A stretch of DNA of 64,000 bases from Streptococcus uberis (GCF_000785785.1 NZ_JRQN01000013.1:1-64000), one strand, 5' to 3'. Positions 48,031 to 59,248 are shown, numbered from the stretch's first letter. The notes: a model not told the origin generated them from the letters alone. Numbers and translations are program-made.

Positions 48031-48262
48031 ATGGAACAATTTGATAGTATCACAATACTCTATATCAAAGACCGACTTAATCACTAAAAATCAGTAACTC
48101 GCAACTGCTGTTATGACAAAATCAACCAGAAAGTGATTGAAATGAACGCGATGGCTACTCTCGTAAAAAATATGTCGATTGCCACTTCAACTATTAATAG
48201 CAAATATCAAACTACACATTTTAAACTAATTAAACAAAACTATCTCCCCTATCTCTTGAGCT
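48031..48262 (+). mobile_element. Degenerate fragment resembling an ISL3-family transposase N-terminus
   Basis: An ATG at 48031 starts MEQFDSITILYIKDRLNH, similar to the MEQLxFITKLLxIKDxNI start of ISL3/IS1167-type transposases, with an in-frame stop after 18 codons. Further in-register pieces (RKKYVDCHFNY) are weak. No catalytic region remains. The rest of 47968-48393 shows no gene. Confidence 0.4.
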
Positions 48263-48393
48263 AAGCATAGTTTTAAAAAACTTGCTATGTATAAAGACAA
48301 GAAAAAATAAACATACTAAGATTAGGACTAGGTACTTTCTCTCGACGGAGTTTCCCTCACTTCTAATATCAGTATGTTTTAGTTATATGGTGA

Positions 48394-48933
48394 TTATAAA
48401 TTATGGAAAATACGCCGATTTTCTAAAGTTTTTAAGAAAGTATGACCTAGAAAAGTATGTATTGGTAGTAGAAATACATTACGTAAGGATCTCCCCCAAA
48501 ACACTGCACTAAAGTCAGCTTTATAAACGATAGAAATAAACCAAGAATTCATCATTAAGCTAACTACTAGAAGTATCAAAAATTGAGCAACAAAAATATT
48601 TCTTAACCTAAGCTGACTACGATAGAGAAATATGCCATTAATGGCCCCTCCTAGAAATGCCGTAATAAGAAAAATAGGATGAAAGTTCCCAGTTCCAAAA
48701 AGTGTTGAATTGATAGTTGTTGACAAGACTTCTAAGAATCCAGCCCACATCGGACCATAAAGATAACCCATTAAAGCCATTGATAAAAATCCAAAACTTA
48801 CTTGAAAATATGACGGACCAAAGGCAAGCTTATAAAGCACCACATCCATCGCTAATAATAAAGCTGACATAGGTAAGGTTTTGGCTCCTAACGGAGGCAA
48901 GTAAGTCCAACGGTTGTTAAATATCCTATTCAC
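48394..48933 (-). CDS. ECF transporter S component, folate (FolT-like) family
   Basis: 179-aa membrane protein with six hydrophobic segments. The segment PSYFQVSFGFLSMALMGYLYGPMWAGFLEVL and the following TGNFHPIFLITAFLGGAINGIFLY match the folate-type substrate-binding subunits of energy-coupling-factor transporters. The start is GTG, with tagg upstream and a 22-nt leader from a perfect promoter; no THF riboswitch is visible. Uses the shared EcfAA'T module, not in this window. Confidence 0.85.
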   Translation of the reverse strand: MNRIFNNRWTYLPPLGAKTLPMSALLLAMDVVLYKLAFGPSYFQVSFGFLSMALMGYLYGPMWAGFLEVLSTTINSTLFGTGNFHPIFLITAFLGGAINGIFLYRSQLRLRNIFVAQFLILLVVSLMMNSWFISIVYKADFSAVFWGRSLRNVFLLPIHTFLGHTFLKTLENRRIFHNL

Positions 48934-48962
48934 AGGTAACCTACTTTCATATTGATAGTACT

Positions 48963-48991
48963 ATTATAGGTTAACAATTTACATGTGTCAA
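48963..48991 (-). promoter_or_regulatory. Promoter of the folate-type S component gene
   Basis: Perfect sigma-A elements TTGACA (48986-48991) and TATAAT (48963-48968) with a 17-base spacer. Confidence 0.85.
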
Positions 48992-49140
48992 GACACCTGT
49001 GGATACATATGGAGATAATCCAGCAATAGACAACCTTTTTAAATAATATGATGATTGATTTAGAAATAGCTATGCTAACTAAAGGGAGGTTTTTAAAATG
49101 AATGCAACAAAACAGCAAAAGACAAAAGGACTCTGCTAAC

Positions 49141-49222
49141 AAAATAAAAGCACTTAAGGAGACTTAAGTGCTTTTAAGGAGGTTATGAAAGTATTCTTTT
49201 GTGTAAGAATAAATTAGGAATA
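49141..49222 (-). ncRNA. Second putative CiaR-dependent small RNA (csRNA)
   Basis: About 82 nt on the minus strand with no ORF. A 5' stem (ATTCTT/AAGAAT), an unpaired linker with the anti-Shine-Dalgarno CATAACCTCCTT, and a strong terminator (AAAAGCACTTAAG / CTTAAGTGCTTTT, 49146-49175) whose loop carries TCTCC. Layout matches the first csRNA candidate and the published architecture: two stem-loops joined by a pyrimidine-rich target-binding region. It is preceded by a CiaR-type promoter. Confidence 0.62.
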
Positions 49223-49227
49223 ACCTA

Positions 49228-49260
49228 AGTATAGACAGACTAGCTTAAAATTAGCTTAAG
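49228..49260 (-). promoter_or_regulatory. CiaR-type repeat and -10 for the second csRNA
   Basis: On the minus strand CTTAAG (49255-49260), N5, TTTAAG (49244-49249), then exactly 10 bases to TATACT (49228-49233). The repeat sits in the few bases after the metalloprotease stop codon. Confidence 0.65.
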
Positions 49261-49263
49261 CTT

Positions 49264-52200
49264 TTAGCTTCTGTCTTTTTTTGATTTTTTTGAAATTGCT
49301 AACCCCATTACAAGTAATACACCACTTGAAATTATCGCTGACAAACTAGAGGAGTTGTCTCCAGTTGTTGGAAGCTGTGCTTCCTTAGCTGGTTTAAAAG
49401 CTACAGACGCCATACTTGGTCGCATTTCTTTCTTAGCAGCTTTCATATTAACTTGTAGAACAGGACTTGTTGAGGGAACGAATAATCCCACTTCAATAAT
49501 TTTATTTTGAGCAGCAATTATCACCGGATTACTATATTCAATAGAGGTAAAATGACTTTTTACGCCATCTTCCACAAACTGATGTGACACAACTCTTGCT
49601 TCGGAACTACCATCTTTACCTTCTGCCAAAACAATCTGAGTCCCTAATGGTAAAGTAGGATTATCTCGATACTCTGTTTGGAAAGTGATTGGCATTACTT
49701 TTAAAGCCCCTACTTTATATTGAACAAGCATTGGACGCATAGTAGTCATCATTTCCAGTTGGGAACTAGATGATAAAACTCCCGTATTTGGATCAACTGA
49801 ATAAGTAGTTGTTGTACGTGTCAGTCCATCTTGACCTTGATCAGCAACTTTAACTTCCCAATCACTTAATGAATTGTCTGTCACTTCCTGATAGGTAATT
49901 GTTTTTGTAATAACTTGATCTGTTAGTGAAGGTTGACTACCTACAGCGATGACACGATTCTGTGCAGCTACAATAACTGGTTCAGCATATGTAATAGACT
50001 CAAAGCGGCTATTAACACCATCTTGAACAAAGTTATAAGTATCAACTTTACTGGTTGAACCACCATTAGTTCCTTCTGTTACAACAACTTGAGTTCCAAC
50101 TGGAATACTATTATCAGCAACATATTCTGTTTGGTAAGCAATTGTTGTCACTTTATCAGCACCAACTTTATATTGAACAAGCATCGGACGCATGGTTGTC
50201 ACTGTTACTGTTGTCGTTGATGGTGTAATACTCCCTGTTACAGGATCAAGAGTATAAGTTGTAGTTGTTCTAACAAGACCTACCTGACCAGAATCTACAA
50301 CTTTAACTTGCCAATCAGCTAAGGAGTTGTCTGTTACTTCTTGATAGACTACTGTAATTGCAACTGTTGAATCACTTGTTGTTGCTTGTGTCCCTTTTGT
50401 AATAATTTGATCTTGTGCTGGTTTATCAGAAATAACTGTTTCAGTTGCAACTAATTGATTATTGGCATCCAAGGCATATGTTGTTCTAACAACTGTTTGA
50501 CCTTTAACACCTGCTTGAATGATATCAGTCTGTCCAGTGGGATCATAGACTTCATTAGGATCTGCAACATAAACAGTTTTATAAGCCGTTGTTATAGATG
50601 AATCTGTTGGCTTTGCTCCATAAATAACCTGACCATTTACAGGAGCTATCTGTGTTACAGTTGTTACATATGGTACAACACTAGCAGTTCTTGGGTAGTC
50701 AAATAATCTATTATAGAGACTTGCAAAGTAAAACTCACTTGCTGCAAATGGACTGTAACCTGTCCCATTCCCAGGATTATAAGCATCACCTGTATATGGA
50801 TTTGGAACATACGTTGCATAAGGCGTGCCGTATAATCGATGCATGATATACTCACTTAAGCCTTCTGCAAAGGCTTCTGCACTATTATCTCTATAATAAG
50901 ACCAAACATCACTACGATCAAAATAGGTATGGTAAATATCTAAAAATTCTTGCGTATCAGATAAAGCAGGAACTGTTCCAATAGTGCCATCTGTATTTCT
51001 ATCGGTCACTTCTTGATATAATCCACTCTTAAAATCAATAATATGCGTCATTTCATGTAAGAGTGTCGCTAACAGTTCTGAATTACTTGCATTATATAGT
51101 AAATCAATTGATTGAGTTGCAGAATTGGCTAAACCTAACGTTCCAGATCCCATACCAGGAATCTCAGTATCATAGATGGCAATATTTCCTAGAACACGTT
51201 GAATTTCTAACGGTAGTGCTTGAATTTTTGCTTCAAAATCAGCTTTCTGTTGGGCTGTCATAGTTGCGGTGTGGCTATAATCAATTGCCGTAGAGATACT
51301 ACCTTTGTAATTATTATAACGATGCGTAAGAGATTGGAATTGTGCCGTTGTCCTATCTAAATCAGCTTGTTGCTGGTTTGTCCAGGTTCCTAAAGCGGTC
51401 AACTCTTGTTGCGCTAACAAGGCACGTTGATAGTCAGCCTTGATATCTGCATAAAAAGCATCATTAATAATATTGCTATTATCATAGCGCAAGAAATCGT
51501 CAGCAGATGTTGTTAAATCTTCTGGAACAATCTCTACACCATAATCCTGAGCAGATGCTGTCCACATATCTTCTTGAGCTGTCGTTAACAGGCGAGAATA
51601 GAAGTCAGTATCATTCGTCAACCCCAGTAAACTTCTTAATTGTGTATCTGTCGGATCTAACATTTCAGCTGTGATCGTTCTAACATATTTAGTTTGTGTT
51701 GTTGTTCCATCAGGATTTGTCACGGTTAGATATTCATAGATATAGTTTTCACTAAATTGAGCTAACTCACGAACTGTAGATTCACTTGTATTATAGTCCG
51801 CTGTTAAAGGTGGTCTATCCACAAATAAGGTATCAATGACTACGCGATCACTCGGTAACGGTTGCGTCGTATCTATATGATAAAATGGTTGGTCTATCCA
51901 TTTATAGCCTTCTGAATAGACAGCTGGACTAGTTGGAGCAGTTGTTTCTGTTTGAATAGTATTAGTTATCGTTGTTGTTTTAGTTCCGTCTTGCGCAGGA
52001 ATAATCACATCTGTGCCAACTGGCTTTGTCACATCAATGCTATAATCAGTAGTCGCTGGTGTCGTTTCAACAGTAGTTGTTACTGGTTTTGTTCCCATAA
52101 CAATAACCGTTTCAGTTGGTTCAATGCGTTGTACTGTCGTCGTTCCATTAACTGTTGTATAAATTAGTTTCCCAGATGTTCCTTGCGTTTGAACAGACTG

Positions 52201-52515
52201 GTAGCCAACTGGCTGTGTGTTATCTGCTACATAACGAATTGGACTTGCAATGACTGTTTCTGTAACAACGGGATCCCCAACTGCAGCTGCTGTAATTACT
52301 GGACTTACTGTTGTCGGGGTGTTCACAACCGTCGTATCGGCTGGAGCAGTTGTTGCAGCCTTTTCAATAAGTGTTGTTGTATCTGTGACATTAGCAACTG
52401 TTACTGTTTCATCAGCGGAAACCAGATTAGTTGTCAGCATGACACCTAATAAAACACTTCCTACTCCTAGAAGTGTTTTTCTGATGCTAAAAATTTGTTT
52501 TTTATTCCTAAACAT
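49264..52515 (-). CDS. LPXTG-anchored zinc metalloprotease, ATLF/PPEP-like catalytic domain with repeat tail
   Basis: 1083 aa. YSIRK-type signal (IFSIRKTLLGVGSVLLG, cleavage near Ala34), threonine/valine-rich repeat-like N-terminal region (~80-190), helical region, then a gluzincin core: LLHEMTHIID with zinc His487, Glu488 and His491, and NSAEAFAEGLSEY (~544-555) as likely third ligand. The HExxH plus EAFAE layout resembles anthrax lethal-factor/Pro-Pro endopeptidases more than M26 IgA proteases. Two ~150-residue tandem repeats follow (724-874, 875-1010; TYQEVTDNSL...DW), then LPTTG at 1048-1052, membrane helix and KKSKKDRS. Substrate unknown; the fold assignment is inference. Confidence 0.8.
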   Translation of the reverse strand: MFRNKKQIFSIRKTLLGVGSVLLGVMLTTNLVSADETVTVANVTDTTTLIEKAATTAPADTTVVNTPTTVSPVITAAAVGDPVVTETVIASPIRYVADNTQPVGYQSVQTQGTSGKLIYTTVNGTTTVQRIEPTETVIVMGTKPVTTTVETTPATTDYSIDVTKPVGTDVIIPAQDGTKTTTITNTIQTETTAPTSPAVYSEGYKWIDQPFYHIDTTQPLPSDRVVIDTLFVDRPPLTADYNTSESTVRELAQFSENYIYEYLTVTNPDGTTTQTKYVRTITAEMLDPTDTQLRSLLGLTNDTDFYSRLLTTAQEDMWTASAQDYGVEIVPEDLTTSADDFLRYDNSNIINDAFYADIKADYQRALLAQQELTALGTWTNQQQADLDRTTAQFQSLTHRYNNYKGSISTAIDYSHTATMTAQQKADFEAKIQALPLEIQRVLGNIAIYDTEIPGMGSGTLGLANSATQSIDLLYNASNSELLATLLHEMTHIIDFKSGLYQEVTDRNTDGTIGTVPALSDTQEFLDIYHTYFDRSDVWSYYRDNSAEAFAEGLSEYIMHRLYGTPYATYVPNPYTGDAYNPGNGTGYSPFAASEFYFASLYNRLFDYPRTASVVPYVTTVTQIAPVNGQVIYGAKPTDSSITTAYKTVYVADPNEVYDPTGQTDIIQAGVKGQTVVRTTYALDANNQLVATETVISDKPAQDQIITKGTQATTSDSTVAITVVYQEVTDNSLADWQVKVVDSGQVGLVRTTTTYTLDPVTGSITPSTTTVTVTTMRPMLVQYKVGADKVTTIAYQTEYVADNSIPVGTQVVVTEGTNGGSTSKVDTYNFVQDGVNSRFESITYAEPVIVAAQNRVIAVGSQPSLTDQVITKTITYQEVTDNSLSDWEVKVADQGQDGLTRTTTTYSVDPNTGVLSSSSQLEMMTTMRPMLVQYKVGALKVMPITFQTEYRDNPTLPLGTQIVLAEGKDGSSEARVVSHQFVEDGVKSHFTSIEYSNPVIIAAQNKIIEVGLFVPSTSPVLQVNMKAAKKEMRPSMASVAFKPAKEAQLPTTGDNSSSLSAIISSGVLLVMGLAISKKSKKDRS
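49486..50346 (-). repeat. Two tandem ~150-codon repeats in the metalloprotease gene
   Basis: Copy one ~49894-50346 and copy two ~49486-49893 share TYQEVTDNSL, DWxVKVxDxGQxGLxRTTTTY, MRPMLVQYKVGAxKV and NxFVEDGVxSxF-like blocks. They resemble G5/SIALI-type wall-protein repeats. High sequence identity makes copy-number change by recombination possible. Confidence 0.7.
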
Positions 52516-52560
52516 AGGTGGACTCTCTCTATTTTTTAATTTTTCTACATATTTATCTTG

Positions 52561-52589
52561 ATTGTAGCATAACCACTAGCCTTTTACAA
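52561..52589 (-). promoter_or_regulatory. Promoter of the metalloprotease gene
   Basis: TTGTAA (52584-52589), 17 bases, TACAAT (52561-52566, preceded by TG) on the minus strand. Confidence 0.7.
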
Positions 52590-52608
52590 AGTAATTTGAC
52601 GAAAAATT

Positions 52609-52620
52609 AAAAAGAGTCTG
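52609..52620. terminator. Left arm of the split groEL-side terminator
   Basis: AAAAAGAGTCTG here is the inverted complement of CAGACTCTTTT at 53981-53991. The two would form one terminator stem if the IS element between them were removed. Confidence 0.7.
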
Positions 52621-52682
52621 AAAATTTATGAACTGCACCCCAAAAGTTAAACCAAAAATCTAACGATTGAGGTGTTTTTCTT

Positions 52683-53183
52683 ATGAAATTAAGTTACGAA
52701 GACAAAGTACAACTATATAAGTTACGCCAAAAAGATCTACTTTACTCTCTCTTATCTAAACAATTTGCAGTAAGTGAAGCTGGAATAAAATACGTGATTC
52801 GATTAATAAATCGTTATGGTATTGAAATTGTTAAGAAGGGTAAGAATAGCTATTATTCTAAGGAGTTGAAGCAGAAAATAATTAATAAGGTCCTTAATGA
52901 TGGAAACTCTCAACTTCAAACGTCACTTGATTATGCCTTAGCTAACTGGGGAATACTTTCAAATTGGATAGCACAATACAAGGAAAACGGGTATACTATT
53001 CTTGAGAAATCAAAAGTGAGACCTGTACAAATGGGATGTAAATCAAAGAAAAAACTAGAAGAGATGACCGAATTGGAGCGTCTTCAATATGAAAATGAAT
53101 ACCTTAGAGCGGAGAATGCCGCGCTAAAAAAGCTAAGGGAATACCGTCTGAAGGGCGAAGCAAGACTCAAAGAGCAACAGTAA
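52683..53183 (+). CDS. IS3-family transposase OrfA
   Basis: 166 aa with N-terminal HTH (YEDKVQLYKLRQKDLLYSLLSKQFAVSEAGIKYVIRLINRYG), a second helix-turn-helix (LDYALANWGILSNWIAQYKENG) and a C-terminal leucine-zipper-like coiled coil (ERLQYENEYLRAENAALKKLREY). Typical of the IS150 group (IS861-like). Normally fused to OrfB by programmed frameshifting; OrfB is dead here. Confidence 0.88.
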   Translation: MKLSYEDKVQLYKLRQKDLLYSLLSKQFAVSEAGIKYVIRLINRYGIEIVKKGKNSYYSKELKQKIINKVLNDGNSQLQTSLDYALANWGILSNWIAQYKENGYTILEKSKVRPVQMGCKSKKKLEEMTELERLQYENEYLRAENAALKKLREYRLKGEARLKEQQ

Positions 53184-53212
53184 TCACTCAAGGGCTGATT
53201 CCTGAATTTTCA

Positions 53213-53939
53213 TTGTCAGCGTTACTTGATGTTCTGAAACTATCGCGTTCAACTTACTATTACCACGTCAAAAGACTATCTTCAGAAGATAAAAATGCGG
53301 AATTAAAAGAAGTCATTAAAACTATCTATGCAGAACACAAAGGTCGGTATGGCTATCGTCGGATTCATCTTGAATTGCGTAATCAGAAGTTTGTGATTAA
53401 CCACAAAAAGGTTCAAGTCTTGATGAGAGAGCTCGGTTTGAAAGCTAGAAGTCGACCTAAACATCGTTATAATTCCTACAAGGGAGAAATTGGGAAGAAA
53501 GCTGACAATCAAGTTAACCGTCAATTTGAAAGGGCTAAACCACTTGAAAAATATTATACAGATGTCACAGAGTTTCTATTCCAGCTAGTGACCAGAAGTT
53601 ATATCTGTCCCACTCTCAGAAGAATCCTATCAGGGAACAATTCTTCACAGTGACCAAGGTTGGTAATACCAACACAACAGCTACCACCAGTTCTTAGAAG
53701 AGCATGGCACGAGACCATCCATGTCACATAAAGGAAATAGCTTAGACCATGGAATGATGGAATCATTCTTTGACATTTTAAAATCTGAGATGTTTTATGG
53801 ATGTGAGAAGAACTTTAAATCACTTGATGAGCTGAGAGACGCTATCTCAGACTACATCTATTATTACAATAATAAAAGAATCAAAATAAAGTTAAAAGGA
53901 CTAAGTCCTGTACAATACAGAACTCAATCCTTCAACTAA
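53213..53939 (+). pseudogene. IS3-family transposase OrfB, internally deleted
   Basis: The first 120 codons read as OrfB (LKLSRSTYYYHVKRL; HKGRYGYRRIHLEL; YTDVTEF) and the last ~85 as the RNase H-fold end (LHSDQGW; MSHKGNSLDHGMMESFFDILKSE; DYIYYYNNKRIK). In between, about 100 bases or more of the DDE core are gone, the frame is shifted, and a TAA replaces the codon after LHSDQGW. These are real losses and unlike the one-base breaks elsewhere. Confidence 0.85.
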
Positions 53940-53980
53940 ATATAAATTGTCTAACTTTTGAGGGGCAGATCAATTTGTCC

Positions 53981-53991
53981 CAGACTCTTTT
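53981..53991. terminator. Right arm of the split groEL-side terminator
   Basis: CAGACTCTTTT, complement of the left arm at 52609-52620, 30 bases after the groEL stop codon region on the minus strand. Confidence 0.7.
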
Positions 53992-54019
53992 ATTATTGTA
54001 ATAGGTTCTTATGAGTAAA

Positions 54020-55974
<1,955 letters not shown>

Positions 55975-56004
55975 TTATATGCCTCCTATTATTGTCTGAA
56001 TTTA

Positions 56005-56031
56005 TTAGCACTCTTGTCATAACAGTGCTAA
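56005..56031 (-). promoter_or_regulatory. CIRCE operator (HrcA) of groESL
   Basis: TTAGCACTC (56005-56013), nine bases, CAGTGCTAA (56023-56031): the CIRCE inverted repeat with one mismatch. It lies in the 5' leader of groES. Confidence 0.92.
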
Positions 56032-56042
56032 CTTACTCTCTT

Positions 56043-56071
56043 ATTTTATCACTTGGTCAAAAATAGTCAAG
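56043..56071 (-). promoter_or_regulatory. groESL promoter with overlapping CtsR operator
   Basis: Minus-strand TTGACT (56065-56070) and TAAAAT (56043-56048), 16-base spacer. The plus strand reads GGTCAAA-AAT-AGTCAAG (56055-56071), a CtsR direct heptad with one mismatch over the promoter. groE thus appears under dual HrcA/CtsR control, as reported in other streptococci. Confidence 0.78.
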
Positions 56072-56146
56072 AAAAAAAGATTCCTTTTATACCTGAAATA
56101 CATCTCTCATTCAAACATAAATCCTGTTAATCTTAGAAAAAAACAA

Positions 56147-56170
56147 AAGCTGAGAATATCATCTCAACTT
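56147..56170 (-). terminator. clpC terminator
   Basis: AAGTTGAGAT...ATTCTCAGCTT stem with a T-rich tail on the minus strand, just past the restored clpC stop. Confidence 0.75.
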
Positions 56171-56176
56171 AGCTAG

Positions 56177-58619
56177 TTATACAATTTCAAATTTAAGTTT
56201 CCCATAGGACATGCCAATTTTCAACTCATGTCCGCTTGACAAGTCATCAGAAAGAATTAATTCTGACAACTTATCTTCGATGTGGGTTTGAATTGTTCTG
56301 CGGAGTGGTCTTGCCCCCATTTCCACATCATAACCTTCCTCTGAAAGATAGTTGAGGCTGATGGTTGGATTTTCAGACTAATTCCTTTTTCCGCCAAATT
56401 ATCATGCAATGGTTTAAGCATAATCATGACTACTTGTCTCATATCCTCCTTGCTGAGGCTATGGAAGACCACCTTCTCGTCAATCCGGTTAATAAATTCT
56501 GGTCTGTAGGATTTTTTCAACTCTTCCAAAATGCGTTTTTCCATGGCTTGGTGGTCTTGACTAAAGTCTTTAGCCCCAAAACCAACAGTTTTATCATCAC
56601 GAAGAGCTGTTGCTCCCAAGTTACTAGTCATAATAATGATCGTGTTTGAGAAGTCAACGCGGCGACCACGACTGTCTGTTAATATCCCATCGTCTAAAAC
56701 CTGCAATAGAACATTAAAGATATCTGGGTGGGCTTTTTCGACTTCGTCAAATAGTAGAACAGAATAAGGTTTATTTCTAACTTTCTCTGTCAGTTCGCCA
56801 CCTTCTTCATAGCCGACATAGCCAGGAGGTGCCCCATTTAATCGACTAGCCGCAAATTTTTCCATATACTCTGACATGTCGAATCGGATTAGTGCTGATT
56901 CATCATCAAAAAGGACTTCTGCTAAAGCTTTTGCTAATTCTGTTTTACCAACACCCGTTGGCCCTAAGAACATAAAGGAACCGATTGGTCGTCTTCCAGT
57001 TCTAATACCTGATTGGTTACGACGAATAGCTCTTGAGATAGCTGAAACAGCATCTTCTTGACCGATCACGCGCTTATGCAATTCTTTTTCCAAGTTAAGG
57101 TACTTTTTGCTATCGGCCTGTGTCAACTTTTCAACTGGAATACCGGATAGTTTGCTTAGAGTGGACATGATATCGTCTTCAGTGACAGGAGTTGGTTTTA
57201 TTGTTTTATTTTTCTGGGATGATTTCAGTAACTTGGACACCTTTTTAAAGTCTTTGTCCAAAATTGCTTGGTCAATCGCTGATAAGATTGAAGGTCGCTC
57301 TTTTTTAACCAATCCTTGCACAGTTGCACTAGCTTCATCTAATAAATCAATGGCAGAATCCGGGAGATTTTTGCTAGTAAGATAGCGATGAGCTACCTTA
57401 ACAGCTGTTTTAACAGCTTGGTCAGAAATTGTAACGTTATGGAAGTTTCATAAGAAGCTTTCAGTCCCAGTAAAATCTGATAGGCATCTTCCAAATTTGG
57501 TTCTTCAATCAGCACTTTAGCAAAGCGACGTGACAAAGCGGCATCTTTTTCAATATGCTTTTGGTACTCTTCTTGTGTCGTTGCCCCAACCATATGTAGT
57601 GTTCCACGTGATAAGGCAGGTTTTAAAATATTAGCTGCATCTAATGTACTATCAATGCCACTGCCTGACCCCATAATTGTATGGAGTTCATCGACAAAAA
57701 GAATGATTTTCCCATCACTTTCAATATCATCAATGATTTGATTCATTCGTTCCTCGAAATCCCCACGGAAACGCGTTCCAGCAACAACACTCATCATATC
57801 AAGTTCTAAAACACGCATATCTTGCAGTTCATAAGGAATAGAACCATTGGCAATACGTTGTGCTAAGCCATAAGCAAGAGCTGTCTTACCGACACCAGCA
57901 TCCCCTACTAAAACAGGATTGTTCTTGGTTTTCCGACTCAGAACTTGAATCATGCGGGTAATTTCTTTATCTCTACCAATCACTGGTTCAAGTAATCCTT
58001 GACTTGCCATTTCTGTTAAGTCTCTGGTAAAATCTGACAAATCACCAGCTGTACTAGCAGGCTTCATCATATCTGAGAAAGTTCCCGCACCTTTAGCTTT
58101 TTTAGGTTTACGTAACTCATGAATAGCCTTAATCGTTTCTTTACTGTAAGCCGCATGAATTTCCACTGCTTTTCGAAGATCGGCCAGTTTGGGTTGTCCT
58201 TGTCCGTCATCTTTTATTTTATAACCAGCCATTTCAAGCAGACGAACCGCCATAATGTCTGGATTGAGCAAGATGGCAAAGAGAACGTGTTCTGAACCAA
58301 CTTCTGACGCATTAGTAACCAATCTAATCATCTCAGCAAACTTTAAAATATTAGAGAGTGTCTTTGACTGAGCTAACAGATTAAGCTCTTTAATATCATC
58401 TTGAGGGCTTTTACCAAGAGCTAAAATAGCTGCTGCTTCATATTCTTCATCTGCAATTTTACTATTAAATTCATTGAAAACTAATCCGGCAAGAGAATCT
58501 TCAACTTTTACCATGGCTAATAAGAGATGCCAGGTCTCCAAATGGGAACTGCCAAAACGTGTAGCTTGGTATTGTGCCTGCTTAAATATCTCTTGCATTT
58601 TTAGTGAATACTCAATCAT
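56177..58619 (-). CDS. clpC: ATP-dependent Clp protease ATPase subunit ClpC, broken by two one-base deletions
   Basis: AAA+ unfoldase partnering ClpP. N-terminal Clp repeat domain, first AAA module ([22 protein letters not shown]), middle region and second AAA module ([28 protein letters not shown]). Breaks: near 57443-57444 a T is lost (restores [24 protein letters not shown]), and near 56356-56357 one base is lost (restores the ending [20 protein letters not shown]...). Corrected length 814 aa, normal. The start overlaps the ctsR stop by 8 bases. Losing ClpC twice by the same error type is best read as sequencing error. Confidence 0.93.
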
Positions 58620-59079
58620 TAATGCTTCCCTTTCTGTCAATACGTCGTAACAAACGATACAACATGCGTGCTCGAATACTTGAAGCATCCTCACCCAAAA
58701 CATCATCTGTTGCCATAGCAAGAATGATATTCCCTTCTCGCTCTGTGACCAGTTTTTCGTCAAATAATAGTTGAATGGTATCAGTAAAAGCCTGCTGACT
58801 CACACGATCCCCCAATGTAGCATGCATTGAGCCAATCAACTGATGCTTATCTGAAAAATGAACCTTTGCAATCCGGATATAGCCACCGCCGCCTCGTTTG
58901 CTTTCTACTTCATAACCACGACTTTCTGTAAAGCGTGTTTTAATGACATAGTTAATTTGACTAGGAACAACTTGGAAAGAGTCTGCCAATAATGAACGCT
59001 TAATCTCAGCAATTCCTGAGTGTGCCAGAAGTCCTTTGATATATTCTTCAATGCTGTCTGATGTGTTTTTGTTTGGCAT
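58612..59079 (-). CDS. ctsR: Transcriptional repressor CtsR
   Basis: 155-aa heat-shock repressor of clp genes. N-terminal winged helix ([38 protein letters not shown]) with the conserved RGGGGYIRI beta-wing that senses heat through its glycine-rich loop. Overlaps clpC; a CtsR site lies in its own promoter, indicating autoregulation. Confidence 0.96.
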   Translation of the reverse strand: MPNKNTSDSIEEYIKGLLAHSGIAEIKRSLLADSFQVVPSQINYVIKTRFTESRGYEVESKRGGGGYIRIAKVHFSDKHQLIGSMHATLGDRVSQQAFTDTIQLLFDEKLVTEREGNIILAMATDDVLGEDASSIRARMLYRLLRRIDRKGSIND

Positions 59080-59122
59080 AATCTCACTCCTTTAATTCAT
59101 CATTAATTAGTAGTTCCTGATT

Positions 59123-59148
59123 TTTGACTAAAACTGACTTTTATTATA
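59123..59148 (-). promoter_or_regulatory. ctsR-clpC promoter -10 and CtsR operator
   Basis: TATAAT (59143-59148) is followed on the minus strand by AGTCAGT-TTT-AGTCAAA (59123-59139), a CtsR heptad pair with two mismatches, at the start of the transcript. Confidence 0.7.
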
Positions 59149-59201
59149 ACAAAATGCTCTCTGTTAATGCAAATGGAAATATCTAGTAGGGCTAACAAAA
59201 A

Positions 59202-59223
59202 ATGAGTACCAAAAGGTACTCAT
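59202..59223 (-). terminator. csp terminator
   Basis: ATGAGTACC / GGTACTCAT with T6 on the minus strand. Confidence 0.88.
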
Positions 59224-59248
59224 CCATTTATACATGGTTAATTGTAAA

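Larger units (their letters stand above)
52634..53967 (+). mobile_element. IS3-family (IS150 group) element, decayed
   Basis: 1334-bp element bounded by imperfect terminal inverted repeats: TGCACCCCAAAAGTTA at the left and, reversed, TGCCCCTCAAAAGTTAG at the right. It contains an intact orfA and a broken orfB in the usual order. No clear target duplication is seen (AAC left, GAT right). The left half of a terminator lies just outside one end and the right half outside the other, so it inserted in the loop. Not mobile on its own. Confidence 0.85.

Noticed and set aside
49176..49215. Tiny plus-strand ORF starting at 49185 after aaggagg (10 codons)
   Set aside because: Spacing to the ATG is only two bases, and the same bases are the anti-Shine-Dalgarno tract of the minus-strand sRNA.
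51952..52561. Plus-strand frames opposite the metalloprotease signal and repeat region, rich in Cys/Asn or Thr/Val
   Set aside because: Low-complexity antisense of Thr/Val-rich coding sequence; no ribosome site or family resemblance.
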